A stretch of DNA of 64,000 nt, taken from positions 128,781,894-128,845,893 of the forward strand of contig CM070876.1 in assembly GCA_036365515.1 (NCBI GenBank), written 5' to 3'. The notes under the pieces were generated by a model that worked only from the letters and a program-made list of their open reading frames with translations, was not told the DNA's origin and made no database searches. The position numbers and the translations under genes were made by a program. Source of the DNA: Torymus aiolomorphi. Its lineage: Eukaryota > Arthropoda > Insecta > Hymenoptera > Torymidae. Positions 1 to 10,815 of the stretch are shown here, piece after piece; the stretch's first letter is position 1; every line of letters starts with the position of its first letter.

Positions 1-2
1 TA

Positions 3-704
3 ATAGGAGACCTAGAACCTTCCGCATATAACTACTTCGACGATATCGTGTTAGCAACTGAAACTTTTGAGGAGTACATGCAAATGCTCTGGAAACTAAT
101 TCTTAAAATGAAAGAGTCAGGGCTAATGATAAATAGAGAGAAAAATAAGTTTTGTTGCAACGAGGTTAAATTTTTGGGGTTTGAAGTAAATGAACACGGG
201 TTAATGATCGATCCGGACAAGATGGCGTCGATTACCAACTATCCAAAGCCAAGAACCTTGCGACAGCTGTGCAGATTCTTAGGAATGGCTTCATGGTATA
301 GACAGTTTATTAAAAATTACGCGATAATCGCGGACCCGTTAAACAAACTAACAAAGAAAGATATAAAATTCTTTTGGGAAAAAGCACAAGATATCGCGTT
401 TGAAATAATTAAAAAAGCAATCAGTGAAGCGCCACTATTACATAGGCTCGATCCCAACGCGGAATGTTGCGTTCAAACGGATGTATGCGACACCGGTCTC
501 GGGGCAGTCATAACCCAAGTTATAGACGGACTAGAGCGGGTAATCGCGTTCGCAAGCAGAGCACTCCGGAAAAAAGAGCTCGTGTACAGCACAACAGAAA
601 AGGAATGTCTCGCTATAAAATGGGCAATCGAAAAATTTAGGCCATATATTGAAGGGAGCACTTTTAAAGTAATAACTGATCACAGCGTTACAATGGCTAT
701 TTAA
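3..704 (+). pseudogene. Ty3/gypsy pol fragment: RT palm C-terminus and RNase H
   Basis: The frame enters from the window edge. It opens in the reverse transcriptase active site, with the Y-F-D-D box at 33-44, then has the FLGFEV and FLGMASWYRQFI motifs typical of Ty3/gypsy RT. The RNase H domain follows, with the catalytic-type TD near 480, FASRAL near 550 and EKECLA near 600. In life this would copy element RNA into DNA inside a virus-like particle. The frame stops at 702-704. The expected continuation of RNase H lies in another frame from about 685, so a one-base indel sits near 684. Gag, protease and the RT N-terminus are outside the window or lost. The Ty3/gypsy assignment is confident; the lineage is not. 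Confidence 0.9.
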
Positions 705-1490
705 TAAGAAAAACCCAGTAGGTCGACTAGGTAGATGGTCTTACGAATTAATGGCGCACGATTTTAAAGTAATTCATAGAAAAGGTGCGAATAATGTAGT
801 CCTCGATCCATTATCGAGAATGTATGATAATAAAGTAGAAGCACCAATAGATATAACACAAACAACGACAGATCCGTGGTACAGAAAACGCGTCTATCAA
901 ATAATGAAACACCCGCGTAGATATAAAGACTCGAAAATTGCGGACGGGAAAATGTACAGATTACGCATAGACAAAAAACTAAACCCGATTATAAAGGATT
1001 TAGACGAATAGAAACTAGTAGTAGCGCACGAAAAACGCGAAACAGTACATCACGATATAGAGAAAACATACAAACGCGCCGCACAAATTTATTATTGGCC
1101 CGGCATATATAAAGACACCGCAAACTACGTGCAAAAGTGCAAAATGTGCAAGAAAAGCAAAATTGATCAGCGCGGGAAGGTAGGGTTAATGGGGATGCGA
1201 GAAATAGATATGCCGTCGAAAGTCGTGTCAGCTGATTAAATGGGACCATTTCCCACAAGTAAATCGGGATATAAATACTTAATATTCGAAGATTTATTTT
1301 CGAAACATATAATCTGCGTGCCATGTAAAAACAGAAAAGCTAATTTTATTATCGAAGAGTTAGAGAAACTGCGCATAAACTACGGCACACCAGAAGTTGT
1401 TGTGTCCGATAACGCAAAAGAATTTAAAAGTAGCGTGTTAGAAAACCTTTTAAATGAAAACGCAATAAAAAACAAGTTCACGCCAACAAT
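685..1490 (+). pseudogene. Ty3/gypsy pol fragment: RNase H tail and integrase zinc/core domains
   Basis: This continues the preceding pol in a new frame. It starts with the RNase H end (WSYELMAHDFKVIHRKG at 738-788), then DPLSRM. The integrase H2C2 zinc domain follows: the His pair near 1027-1053 and the Cys pair in QKCKMCKKSK near 1131-1158. The integrase core begins at 1240 (MGPFPTSKSGYKYL), with the second catalytic Asp in SDNAKEF near 1408. Two in-frame stops, TAG at 1009-1011 and TAA at 1237-1239, interrupt an otherwise continuous frame. The last catalytic residue is in yet another frame after about 1490. It is clearly a dead copy. Confidence 0.88.
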
Positions 1491-2250
1491 CACCCACAAA
1501 GTAATCCCATAGAAAGAGTAAATAGAGATATTAAAATAAAAATAGTAGCGTACATAAATGAAACACACAAAGAATGGGACAAATACATCGCGCAATTTCA
1601 ATTCGCAGACAACACGGACGTGCACAACACAACAGGAAAAATTCCAGCTTTCTTAATTTTTCGCAGAGAGTTACGAGCGCCCAAACGCTGGAAACGCGAA
1701 ACGGAAAACCATACGTATAGAAACACCGGATAGGCGCGAAATAGCTAACACGCAGTGCGATTCACAAACCGAAGAAGACACGCGCAGCAAGAATAAAAAT
1801 AAACGCGACGATAACGGACCTGATGAGAATAACACAAACGATAGCAAAAATAACGCACCAAGTGAATCCGAGAAACAAAATAATCCTAGCACTGAATCAG
1901 CGCGAAAAGCATTGAAGAATGGGCAAACAGAATAGAAAAATTAGAATACGTATACGATGATTCGGCAAATCAAAGCGAGAAAGCTAAGGGAAAGTACGAG
2001 AAGTATTACAATAAAGGTAAACGCGAAGAAAAATTTAAAACAGGCGACATGATATGGAAACTTAGCTCAGAATTGTCAAACATCAGTAGACATTAGCGCG
2101 AAATTAAACACACAATATGGCGGACCATTCGAAATTGTACGCGAAGCAGGTAAAGACATGTACGTAATTGCAGAAAACGGAAAAATACTTAAAAACGCAC
2201 ACCACGCGAAAGACTTGAAAAGATGCAGCAGAATACACAATATAGACAGC
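1491..2250 (+). pseudogene. Ty3/gypsy integrase C-terminal remnant
   Basis: From 1491 the frame reads HPQSNPIERVNRDIKIKI. The Glu at 1512-1514 is the third catalytic acid of the integrase D,D-35-E core. It runs to about 1730, then breaks. A second segment at about 1909-2095 reads YEKYYNKGKR and TGDMIWKL, which resembles the integrase C-terminal binding domain of Ty3/gypsy elements. That domain continues in a shifted frame through about 2220 (YGGPFEIV, then KDMYVIAENGK and KDLKRC). At least three indels or stops are needed to explain the breaks. Confidence 0.7.
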
Positions 2251-3530
2251 CGACACCGCAAAAGCCAGTCTAGCACCGCAACCGATAAAGAAAAAACCCG
2301 GAAGGCCAAGAAAGCGACAACTGCAGCCAAGCGCCATCATAAAGAGTCAAGCAGACGACAACATCGAATGTTCACGAGACAGACAAGCTCCCGCGACAGA
2401 AGAAGAGAGGAGAGAGCGACGCGACCTCCCACCACAGTGCCACCTCCCCCCCCCCCCCCCACCCGCGAAATGAAAATCGCGGAACGGAAGAGAGAGTTCA
2501 GTAGGTGAGTTGCCTTAACATGCACCGCAACGGCCGTTTCGACAGAAAATAATGGCAGAAAATCAGACCGCGAGTGGAAAACCGCGAGAAATATCGCGAA
2601 CCATTCTGATTCAGTGCACAGTGCGCGATACAACAACACAAACTGAAGAGCGCAAAAAATAAGGCGCCATACCACGTACAGCAAGAGTGCGAACCACAAC
2701 TCGCAATGAATTGCGCAAACTACAGCACGAATACCTGGAAGAGCAAGACAGAAGAAGAAAGGAAGAGCAAGAGTGGCGAGAAGTGCGCGAAACGTACAAG
2801 GACCAGATAGAGGAAGATTACACACAACAGGTAGAAGAGGTAAGAGATAACGAATGAGCAAGTTCAGAGGCGAACACGCGCTAGCACTAATCGAGCAGCA
2901 GAGGAAGGAAGAAAAAGAAGATTTGAGAGAGTAACAAGCCATGATCGTGCAACATAAAATAGAATACAAAGACAAAATACTGGAGCAAGAGAGGCTGGAA
3001 AGAGAAAACGAGCGACGCCGGGCAATAACGCAAGAGTTTATAAGGAGGAACCCGGCCATAGAAGATAACGTGCGAAGATAATGGTAACAACAGAAAACCG
3101 CGATCAACAAGATGAAAGAGCGAGGTGACAAAATCGCGAAGGAAATAGGAGAAAGACATCGAAGCGACGAATGGGCAGGGCAAAGGAGAATCCGCGAGCG
3201 AGCGGCGAAAGCAAAAATGGAGAAAATTCCTAAAAAAAGAAGCGGAGGCAGCCTACACAGAAGCCCAACGGTACGCCGAAAGCGAGACACCTCGTCAACG
3301 CACGAGAAGGAGCGCGAGAAAAACCGCGACATGAACAAAAACAAGAGAAGGGCATCAACACTAGCACAACAACACATATGGAAATTTGTTGATTCCAAAT
3401 TGCTAAGGAAGACGAACAAAGGTTTTAAAAAAAAAGAAAGGAAGAAGAAAGAAGACGATGTAAGGACACAAGGTTACAATCAGGGCAATGGACAGCGCGA
3501 ACACCGGAGCAGTGGCAACGATTAGAGTAC
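2250..3530 (+). pseudogene. charged Lys/Arg/Glu-rich coding remnant downstream of integrase
   Basis: The plus strand is extremely purine-rich and reads as short stretches rich in Lys, Glu, Arg and Gln in all frames, for example EEQDRRRKEEQEWREVR near 2740-2790 and MNKNKRRASTLAQQHIW near 3331. Such composition suggests a decayed coiled-coil or basic protein, perhaps a third ORF of the upstream Ty3/gypsy element. No domain is recognised and no frame is open beyond about 140 codons. A run of 15 C bases occupies 2446-2460. Long open frames on the minus strand here are only the complement of this composition. Confidence 0.35.
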
Positions 3531-4454
3531 CTCACAAAAGAAGCAGAAGAGAGAAGAAAGAAGAGAGAAGAAAGAAGAGAGAAGAAATGAAATACAAAAA
3601 AAAAAACAGTTGTGAAAGCGAAATAAAATATAAATATTAGATTTAAGATAAGTTTATAATTTGTAATCAAACATAAAGCACAAAATGTAACAAATAGACA
3701 CAACTGTAAATCTAATATAAGTAGATATATGAATATTCAAGCGATTGAAACACCTTTACTCCACACAAGACAAACAAAAAAAAAAACAACAATGAAAAGA
3801 GAGAGAGGTCAGCATGCACCCAATGAGCACGTATATGTGTGTGCGCGTTCATATTCAAACAACAACAAAAAAACTATTTTCAACAATAAAGCAACAAAGT
3901 AAAGAATCCGTATAACACACACAGATACAAGCTATTAAAGTAAAATTTATATATAACATAAAAAAAACCGCTGCTAACTACTTTAGCAGAATGCTTTCTC
4001 AAAGAGAATTGATAAATTATATCAAATAATTTTTTTTAAATGCACATTTTAATATAAAATTTCATTCTTTCTGCATATTTGATTTTCCATAAATACCATA
4101 ATTCAAAATGATCAAGAAAATTATATTTAAAATAGTTATGTAGTAATTATTAAATTGCAAATTAAAAAGTTTAAGGTATTATTACATGCTATTTATTGAA
4201 TTTATAAATTAATTGCATTTCTTCGAAATTACTTCGGCGTTTTCTTCGAAAACCTGCTAACCCGGTATTTGCTTCAAACCCCCGCAAACTCAGCAAAGAC
4301 TTCGAAAATCCACCAACTCATACAGTGGCTTCAAAAACCATATAACTCGGCGAAGGTTACAAATATCCTCTAACTCAGGCGTTTTTTTTCTTTAATTTTG
4401 TAGTGGTAGCTCTGGAATGTTAAAGTACAATTTCTGTATAAGCGATGAAAAAAA
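3531..4454. other. no gene seen; purine tract then AT-rich DNA
   Basis: A polypurine tract of repeated AGAAGAGAGAAGAA lies at about 3537-3590. It could be the polypurine tract of the element to the left, but no LTR pair can be matched. The rest (3600-4454) is AT-rich with no convincing frame. Short alternating phrases around 4205-4380 (cttcgaaaa, aactca) hint at an old minisatellite. Confidence 0.4.
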
Positions 4455-5290
4455 TTATTTACGATTTTTCCATATTTCTCTTTATTTTTTTTTATCGACT
4501 TAATATTATCCATTTCAACGGACAAAAATATGGATTGATAGGTAATTTCAAGACTTTCAAGAAAATGTGACTATTTCCAACAAATATCAAAACCCAACGC
4601 CGTAAAAAAATATTTTCGATTTTTCCATATTTTTCTTTATTTTTTTTAACCGACCTAATATTATTCGATTGGGCAGACAAAAATATGAATTGATAGGTAA
4701 TTTTAAGACCTTTCAGAAAATGGGCCTACTTCCGACCGATATGCAAACTCAGAGTCAAAAAAATTATTTTCGAATTTTCGATATTTTTCTTTACTGTTTT
4801 AACCGACTTAATAATATCCGATCGGGTCCAAACAAAAAATGAATAGATAGGAAATTTCAAGACCTTTCAGAAAATGGGCCTACTTCCAGCCGATATCCAA
4901 ACCCAGAGAAAAAAAAATTATTTTCGATTTTTCCATATTTTTCTTTACTTTTTTTAATCGACTTAATAATATCCGATCGGGCCGAAAAAAGTAAGCGTAG
5001 AGAGGAAATTTCAAGATCTTTCAGAAAATAGGCCTACTTCCGACCGATATCCAAACCCCCAGAGACAAAAAAAATTCTTTCGATTTTTCCATATTTTTCT
5101 TTATTTTTTTAACCGATTTAATAATATCCGATTGGGCCGACAAAAATATGAAATGATAGGTAATTTCAAGACCTTTCAGAAAATGGGCTTACTTCCGACC
5201 GATATCCAAATTCGGAAAAAAAATTCGATTTTTCGACATTTTGCTTTATTTTTTTTAACCGACTTAATATTATCCGATCAACTATATAAT
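4455..5290 (+). repeat. tandem repeat, about 155-bp unit, about 5.5 copies
   Basis: The phrase cgatttttccatattttt recurs at about 4462, 4617, 4771, 4925, 5081 and 5226, giving spacings of 145-156 bp. Each unit also carries taacCGACTTAATA, a TCCGATCGGGC-like segment, GATAGGTAATTTCAAGACC and TTTCAGAAAATGGGCCTACTTCCGACCGATATCC in degenerate form. Copies diverge by substitutions and small indels. No coding potential. Confidence 0.9.
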
Positions 5291-5383
5291 TGAACTTGCA
5301 CTACTTCAAAATAAGTTAAATTCCTGCCAAAGATAATCTTGATATCTCTGGCCAGTTTCGAGTTAAGCTGCGGACAAATTTAT

Positions 5384-5432
5384 AACACACACACACACAC
5401 ACACACGCACGCACGCACGCACGCACACACAC
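5384..5432 (+). repeat. (AC)n / (GCAC)n microsatellite
   Basis: Alternating AC followed by five GCAC tetramers and AC again. It immediately precedes the R1-like element. Confidence 0.9.
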
Positions 5433-5575
5433 GTCGAGTTGCTAGTCTTGCATCAGGCGCCTCCCCAGGTGGCAGATAGGGGAAAGCTCGTCAGATATGA
5501 AGAGCGCCGGGGAAATAAAATACCAGGGGCGGACCAAAACTAGCTAGGGGAAGGAACGCCGAACACAAACCAATC

Positions 5576-6972
5576 ATGGACGTAGTGAATGAGAGACACG
5601 AATTACCCCAAGTGGGTGCCCTCAGTAGAGGGTTTAATCCCACCACCGATTCGGATCGGGTGAAAGCCCCGGTCGTCGGTGCAGGCTCCACGGATTTTGG
5701 GGGGAGCCACATACACTATAGAGATGATAAACTTTTGGCCCTTACTGCGGCTCAAAAGATGAGCGAAGACGCAAAGATGGAAGTAGTGTACGAAATGGAA
5801 GACCAAGGAAAGGAGCAGGATAAAGAGACTTGGTCGTTAAAGCTCCTTAAAGAGAAAGTCAAAGCTCTGGTGGCGTTTATCTTGGATAAGAAAAACATAC
5901 ACACAGAGTTGAAGACTATGGCAAAAACTACTAGCAGAGCACTAAAGGACTTTACGAAGACCAAAGCAGGTACTCAGTCGAAGACCAGAAGTAACAAGGA
6001 TCGAGAGAGCCAAACCTCTCCCTTCTTCCTCCAGAGACAGATGGAGCAGACTCCTAACAAGCGTTGGAGAACATCACCGCTGCAGGACACGACGATCAGG
6101 AAGAAGACGAAAAGGGCGGCAACGACGCAGTTCCCACTGCCCACCCTAGCCAGAGAGACACCTTGGGAGGTAGCTGAAACACGGAAGACGAAGAGGAAGA
6201 AGAATAATAAAGAGGAAGACAAAGGGAATAATGGTACCTTAAGTCAAAAAGGCACCAGAAACCAAAGACCGACACGGACAAGATCAACCCGGCCGGATGC
6301 CCTTATTATAAGGGCTGCCGACGGTGAGTCATATGCTGATATCTTGAGGAAGATGAAGGCGGATCCAAAACTGAAGGTAGTTGGCGAAAGCGTAAACAGG
6401 GTAAGCAAGACGGCGGCTGGAGACCTGCTTCTGGAAGTTCAACGCACAGTAGAAGAGAAGGCAATGGAACTTCAACAAGTGGTACAAGGAGTGCTAGAAG
6501 AGGGTACCAAAGTAAGGACCCTACAAAACGTAGGAGTCTTTGAAGTAAAGGACCTTGATGTAGGAAGGAGGACATTGTAGAGGCGGTACGCAATGAGTAT
6601 CAAGATAGCGACCTATCCCCAGCTGAGGAGATGATAAAGTCATTGCAGAAGGCATACGATGATACGCAGACGGCTGTCATTCAAATGCCAACAAAAATGG
6701 CTCAACAGATGATAGTAAAGCAGAAAATCAGAATAAGCTGGGTAGTATGCAGAATACGAGAGATGAAGCGAAACGCGCGTCCACTTCGCTGTTATAAATG
6801 TCTAGGATTTGGACATATCGGCAAAAACTACACAATTACACAGGATCGAAGTAACCTCTGTTACAAGTGTGGAACCGAAGGGCATAAAGCAAGAGACTGT
6901 AAAAAGAAACCGAGCTGCGTACTCTACCAGGACGAAGGTGCAGTAGGAAAAATGGACCATGCATGCCGGTAG
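5576..6972 (+). pseudogene. R1-clade non-LTR retrotransposon ORF1 (Gag-like, CCHC)
   Basis: The frame opens at ATG 5576 and runs to a stop at 6580. Its middle is Lys/Arg/Thr-rich and hydrophilic, followed by a segment with LIIRAADGESYADILRKMK near 6301, which resembles the R1/Loa ORF1 middle domain. After a frameshift near 6570 (EDIVEAVRNEY in the next frame) it continues 6631-6972. At the end are zinc knuckles: CYKCLGFGHIGKNY at about 6793, with the last Cys replaced by Tyr, and CYKCGTEGHKARDC at about 6862. A decayed third follows (CVLY...DHAC). ORF1 proteins of this clade bind element RNA. The clade is supported by the downstream RT. Confidence 0.82.
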
Positions 6973-7005
6973 TTATGCATGCCGGTAGTTATGCATGCCC
7001 AGTCT
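6958..7005 (+). repeat. short direct repeat, 18-bp unit
   Basis: GCATGCCGGTAGTTAT is repeated twice in tandem, followed by a partial third copy (GCATGCCCAG), at the end of ORF1. It probably arose by slippage. Confidence 0.85.
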
Positions 7006-7033
7006 ACCGAGCGGCAGTAGCAGTACTAGATAG

Positions 7034-7252
7034 ATGAAAAAAATGAAAATAGCGCAGTTAAACCTAAATCATTGTGCGACTGCACAGGACCTACTGAACC
7101 AGTACGTCCGCGAAACAGAGGTGGATACAGCAATCGTGTACGAACAGTACAAATATCTAGACGAACCATCGTGGGATATGGACAGTACCGGTAAAGCAGC
7201 GATCTGGGCATGCGGTGATACTGCTTTTCAGGAAAAAATGAGTCGAGATTAA
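7034..7252 (+). pseudogene. R1-like ORF2, N-terminal endonuclease fragment
   Basis: A 72-codon frame from ATG 7034 starts KIAQLNLNHCATAQDLL. This is the canonical opening of the apurinic-like endonuclease of R1/Loa elements: the QLNLNHC motif holds the first catalytic Asn. It continues ETEVDTAIVYEQY, in which the expected catalytic Glu appears as E in YEQY, and then AAIWACGD. Everything after about residue 60 of the endonuclease is missing. The frame ends at 7252 just before a hammerhead-like motif, and coding resumes only in the RT palm at 7364. Confidence 0.82.
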
Positions 7253-7289
7253 CATCTGATCGACGGATTATATCCACACACTTTGTAAT

Positions 7290-7345
7290 TTGGCCTGATG
7301 AGGTTGGCGCACTAATGCCAACGAAACGTTGCCACTATCAACATT
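7290..7345 (+). ncRNA. hammerhead-ribozyme-like motif
   Basis: CTGATGA at 7295-7301 is followed by a 6-bp perfect stem, GTTGGC (7303-7308) with GCCAAC (7317-7322), closed by an 8-nt loop. GAAAC follows directly at 7323-7327. This is the conserved core and stem II layout of hammerhead ribozymes, with one extra G at 7302. A weak stem III (GTTG 7328-7331 with CAAC near 7339-7342) is possible. Penelope-like and other eukaryotic retroelements are known to carry such motifs. Cleavage competence is unproven and stem III looks imperfect. It sits in the gap of the R1-like ORF2, so it may be the end of a separate inserted element. Confidence 0.55.
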
Positions 7346-7363
7346 CAACATCTTGTTTTTATT

Positions 7364-8609
7364 TTGCCTCCAACGATCGTCATAATATTACTAATTGAAA
7401 AAATGGATGGCGTCATATCTTCAACTTTGTACTGCGCTATTGTTACACTGCATGTAAAAAACGCATTTATCTCAGCCAAATGGAGTAAAATACATGAGGC
7501 GCTCCGAAAGCGAAATGTGCCTCTCTACATAAGGAGGATGATGTCCGACTATTTGAAGGAAAGAATCTTACTATATGACACTGAGAATGGCACCGAGTGT
7601 TATGAAGTCACAGGAGGCGTTCCCCAAGTCTCAGGGCTTGGTCCACCGACTTGGAATATCATGTACGATGGAGTACTTAGACTACGACTACCTGAAGGGG
7701 CAACCGTAATACGATTTGCAGACGACATAGCTATAGTGGTGGTAGCGAAACACATAGAAGATGTTAAAACAATAGCAGACGAGACAATTTGTATAATACA
7801 CGATTGGCTAAGAGAAGGGCTGGAATTAGCCAGCCACAAGACAGAAGTTATCCTGATTTCGAGTAGGAAGAAGCTAGAGACGGTAACACTGATGGTGGAT
7901 GGACATGAGATTGTATCTCAACCGACCATCAAGTACTTAGGCATCACCTTGCATTGATGCAAGATTGACATTCAAACGGCACCTTGAAATTGTGAGCAAT
8001 AGGGCAGCGAAAGTGGGCACCGCTCTATCACGTTTGATGCCAAATGTAGGAGTGCCAAGTCAAAATCGAAGATTACTCTTAGCCAGTGTAACCACATCGA
8101 TTATGTTGTACGGGGCCCCAGTATGGGCTGATGCCATGCTGGTAAAAACCTATGCACGAGCGCTGTGTATACCTACCGTGTATAGGCGAATGGCGTTAAG
8201 GGTGACGTCGGCTTACCGTACGGTATCGGACGAGGCGGTGTGCATCATAGCAGGAACACCGCCCATTGACCTCTTAGCCATGGAGAGAAAGGACGTGTAC
8301 GAAGCAAGAAGACGTGCAAACGACAACATCCGAAGGGAAATCTGGGAGGTCGCAAGAAAGAAGACGATGACTGTATGGCAAGCAATATGGGATGCCAGCG
8401 AAAAGGGGCGATGGACACACCGTCTCATATCAAAGTTAGAGGACTGGATTGACAGGAGACACGGGGAAGTTAATTACTACCTCACACAACTTCTCACCAG
8501 ACATGGATGCTTTCGAGCTTACCTGTACCGGTTTAAGCTAGAAGACACTCCGAGCTGCCCAGTATGTTTGGATGCAAACGAAGATGCAGAGCCCGTCTTC
8601 TGTGACTGA
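7364..8609 (+). pseudogene. R1-like ORF2 fragment: reverse transcriptase
   Basis: Two frames, 7364-7957 and 7965-8609, together cover the RT palm and thumb of an R1-clade element. Motifs in order are HVKNAFISAKW near 7456, GGVPQVSGLGPPTWN near 7612, the catalytic FADD near 7719, ASHKTE near 7831, and IKYLGITLH near 7930. The second frame has GAPVWADA near 8115, then the C-terminal connector with CPVCLDANEDAEPVF near 8558, a partial Cys-His motif. A frameshift lies at about 7957. The protein ends early at 8609, within the region where full elements continue as a CCHC-like end. The RT would prime on nicked target DNA. Confidence 0.88.
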
Positions 8610-8654
8610 AATAATCACAATTATTTCTTTAGACTATTTCTGTATGTTGAATTT

Positions 8655-8695
8655 TTGACTTGAAAAGGGCTACTACAATGTAGCCGGAACGTCGT
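8655..8695 (+). ncRNA. degenerate hammerhead-like hairpin
   Basis: A 6-bp perfect stem, GGCTAC (8668-8673) with GTAGCC (8680-8685), is flanked by TTGAAAAG on the left and GGAACGTCGTC on the right. The layout matches the motif at 7295, but the core bases differ (TTGAAAA for CTGANGA, GGAA for GAAA). It lies just after the truncated R1 RT. Confidence 0.3.
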
Positions 8696-8699
8696 CAAT

Positions 8700-8969
8700 C
8701 AATAAAGTTTTTGATAGCATCGCCCGTTGTTTCATTTTGGTGTTTAACAGTACTTTAGCTATCAGTTGACTCAACAAAACTTTTTAGGAAAATCAATTTT
8801 TTTCGTCATTTTGAAGATAGTAAGCTCTTTTAACCATATCATTTTTAATTTTTTAATTTTTTTTTATCTAAACTAGTTTTTTTAGGTTGAGAATAACATA
8901 CATAATTAAAAAATTCAATAAAAAAAAGTTGATTTTTTCAAAATTTTTAGGGACCACCTTAAACCGAGA
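8700..8969. other. no gene seen; AT-rich
   Basis: AT-rich sequence with many T and A runs, and AATAAAG at 8700. No frame is supported. It may be 5' flank of the transposase fragment at 8970. Confidence 0.4.
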
Positions 8970-9844
8970 ATGCAAGTTTTCGATGCTAGAAGAATTTTTA
9001 TTCCTAGAAGAAATAGGTGTTGTAAATGTTTAATTAAAAATCGATTCTACAACGAGGAAGTACAGAACATAATTCCGTTTGCAAATGAACCTTCAATAGA
9101 AGTAACGAAAGCATCAAAGTTTTTGGACCAGTTATCAAATGAATCAACTACTAGACTCCATGGACAAATCGCCGAATGCAGAATTTTAGAAGAGCGCGTG
9201 AAAGCTCTTACAGGGCTCTCGTGGGAGAACATTCTTTTCCTTCAAAATAAGATGACCATGCGAAACTCTGAAAATCGCAACATCACGCAAGCATTAATAA
9301 CGTTTTTATTTAAACTAAGAATTGGCAATTCAAATCATTGTATCGCTGTGAACTTAGATCTACAATATGAACAAGTTGCTAGATCTATTGAATCTATCTT
9401 AAAATCGTTTGAAGTTGATGTGTTACCTAAATACTTTGGAATGGATGCATACTCTCGAGATTTTTTTTGACTCGAACTGCTACGGTTGCCAGCAGGTTGC
9501 ATGATTTAGAGAATCACTTAGATTTGGTTTGCAACGCATCTTATGTCCGCCACCATAAAAGTAGTAATAACGCTTACCAGCGCAAGTCATATTCAGGCCA
9601 GAAGAAGACATCCTTGTGCAAACCATTCACTATTTGCAGGACTGATGGTTATGTGGTCGATGTGGCTGGGCCATTCACTGCTAACAAGAACGATACTCAG
9701 ATTTTAGAGCATCTGATGTCCGATCCTAATAGACTTGTTAAGATTTTACGAGAAGAAGATACTTTCATACAAGGCAGAGCTTTTCGAGATGTAAGAAGTC
9801 TTTTAGAAGAAAAAGGCTACAAAGTTTTAATGCCATCTCTGTAA
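8970..9844 (+). pseudogene. IS4EU/ISL2EU-type (DDE_Tnp_4) transposase, N-terminal half
   Basis: Open from ATG 8970 to 9470, then after a one-base slip in a T8 run near 9462-9470 in the next frame to 9844. The first part has CCKCLIKN near 9018 and a helix-turn-helix-like segment (NITQALITFLFKLRIGNSNHCIAV near 9280). The second part carries the DDE_Tnp_4 core phrases SSNNAYQRKSYSGQKK near 9560 and TDGYVVDVAGPF near 9643, then RAFRDVRSLLEEKGY near 9778. In the family as I recall it, VCNASY near 9528 would hold the first catalytic Asp, here replaced by Asn. The frame ends at a TAA (9842-9844) exactly where family members continue into the third catalytic block. That block and the SWIM tail are found at 23189-23963. 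Confidence 0.82.
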
Positions 9845-10015
9845 GGTTTATATATATATGGGATATTTCAGGTGAAGTCGGCAGCTCAAAATTTTAAAAT
9901 CGCTCAAAACTCGCTTTCTTTTAGTGTTTTATGAAGAAAAAAAATGTTCCTCAAAGTTTAGGTCGACATTTACAAATATAAAAAAGCTATGCAAGATTGA
10001 AAATTCATTTTTGCT
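9818..10015 (+). repeat. outer left arm of nested palindrome
   Basis: From CAAAGTTTTAATGCCATCT at 9821 through about 10015 the sequence recurs as an imperfect reverse complement at 17213-17392. The arm includes the last nine codons of the transposase fragment, so coding sequence was copied into the opposite arm. Confidence 0.8.
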
Positions 10016-10133
10016 TCCTCCTAGAGGAAGCTTTGTGATAGTAAATTTTTGAGTTGTTGTAAAAACATGTTATAATTGTGTTCCGAGGTGTTAGGAATCA
10101 AAATACATGGTTTTTGAAAAGTGTCTGTATGGA

Positions 10134-10231
10134 TGTGTGTGTGTGTGTGTGGTGTGTGTGTGTGAGCGTGCGTGCGTGCGTGCGTGCGTGTGTGCGTGCG
10201 TGCGTGCGTGTGTGTGTTTGTGTGTGTGTGC

Positions 10232-10272
<41 letters not shown>

Positions 10273-10369
10273 TGTGTGTGTGTGTGTGAGTGGTGTGTGT
10301 GTGCGTGCGTGCGTGCGTGCGTGCACGCGCGTGTGTGTGTGTCTGTGTTTGTGTGGGTGTGTGTGTGTA
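10134..10369 (+). repeat. (GT)n microsatellite with GCGT blocks
   Basis: About 235 bp of alternating GT interrupted by several GCGT tetramer runs. Open frames across it on both strands are composition artefacts. Confidence 0.95.
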
Positions 10370-10815
10370 CGCCTGGATCTCATCTTCTACTCGGTCGATT
10401 TTGACCGGACAGGTCTCATTTTTTTTGTTTTTTTTTGCGTGATGGCGGGTCAAAAATCCGTTTTTGATTGGGGCGATGCGTTTGTGTATTTTTTCAAATT
10501 TTCTCAAAACTGTTTTTTGATTTTTTTTAATGATAGGATCGAGTTATTCGAATCTGATGGGTAGCGTTCGAAAGAGAATTAAAATACCTATATTACCTAA
10601 AAAAAAAAAAGTTTCTAGCTATCATGGTTCTTTTATTATTAACAAAAACGTGTTTTTTTTTAGAAGCTTATAACTCCTAAACTTAACGGTCAATTTTTTT
10701 GAGAAAAATAATGATAATACAGAATATAAATAGCTATAATCTGTTAAAATTTGAATACATGCTGTAGGCTAGATTTTGAGTAAAAAATTGAAAAATTAAA
10801 AAATTCAGTTTTGTA
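10370..10815 (+). repeat. dispersed repeat with GT-rich tail (copy 1)
   Basis: The sequence from GCCTGGATCTCATCTTCTAC to about 10810 is clearly related to the reverse complement of about 32893-33330. Shared phrases include TTGATTTTTTTTAATGATA, AAAATACCTATATT, TAACAAAAACG, CTTATAACT and AATAGCTATAATCT. Both copies abut a GT/CA microsatellite at the same end, so the microsatellite belongs to the repeat. No protein is recognised. Confidence 0.75.

Noticed and set aside
2337..3419. A 360-codon open frame on the minus strand
   Set aside because: It mirrors the purine-rich plus strand. The Ser/Leu/Phe/Cys-rich product has no domain and no context; composition alone explains it.
10021..10564. Several open frames of 100-138 codons on both strands
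   Set aside because: They run through the GT/CA microsatellite and encode alternating Cys/Val or His/Thr; low-complexity artefact.
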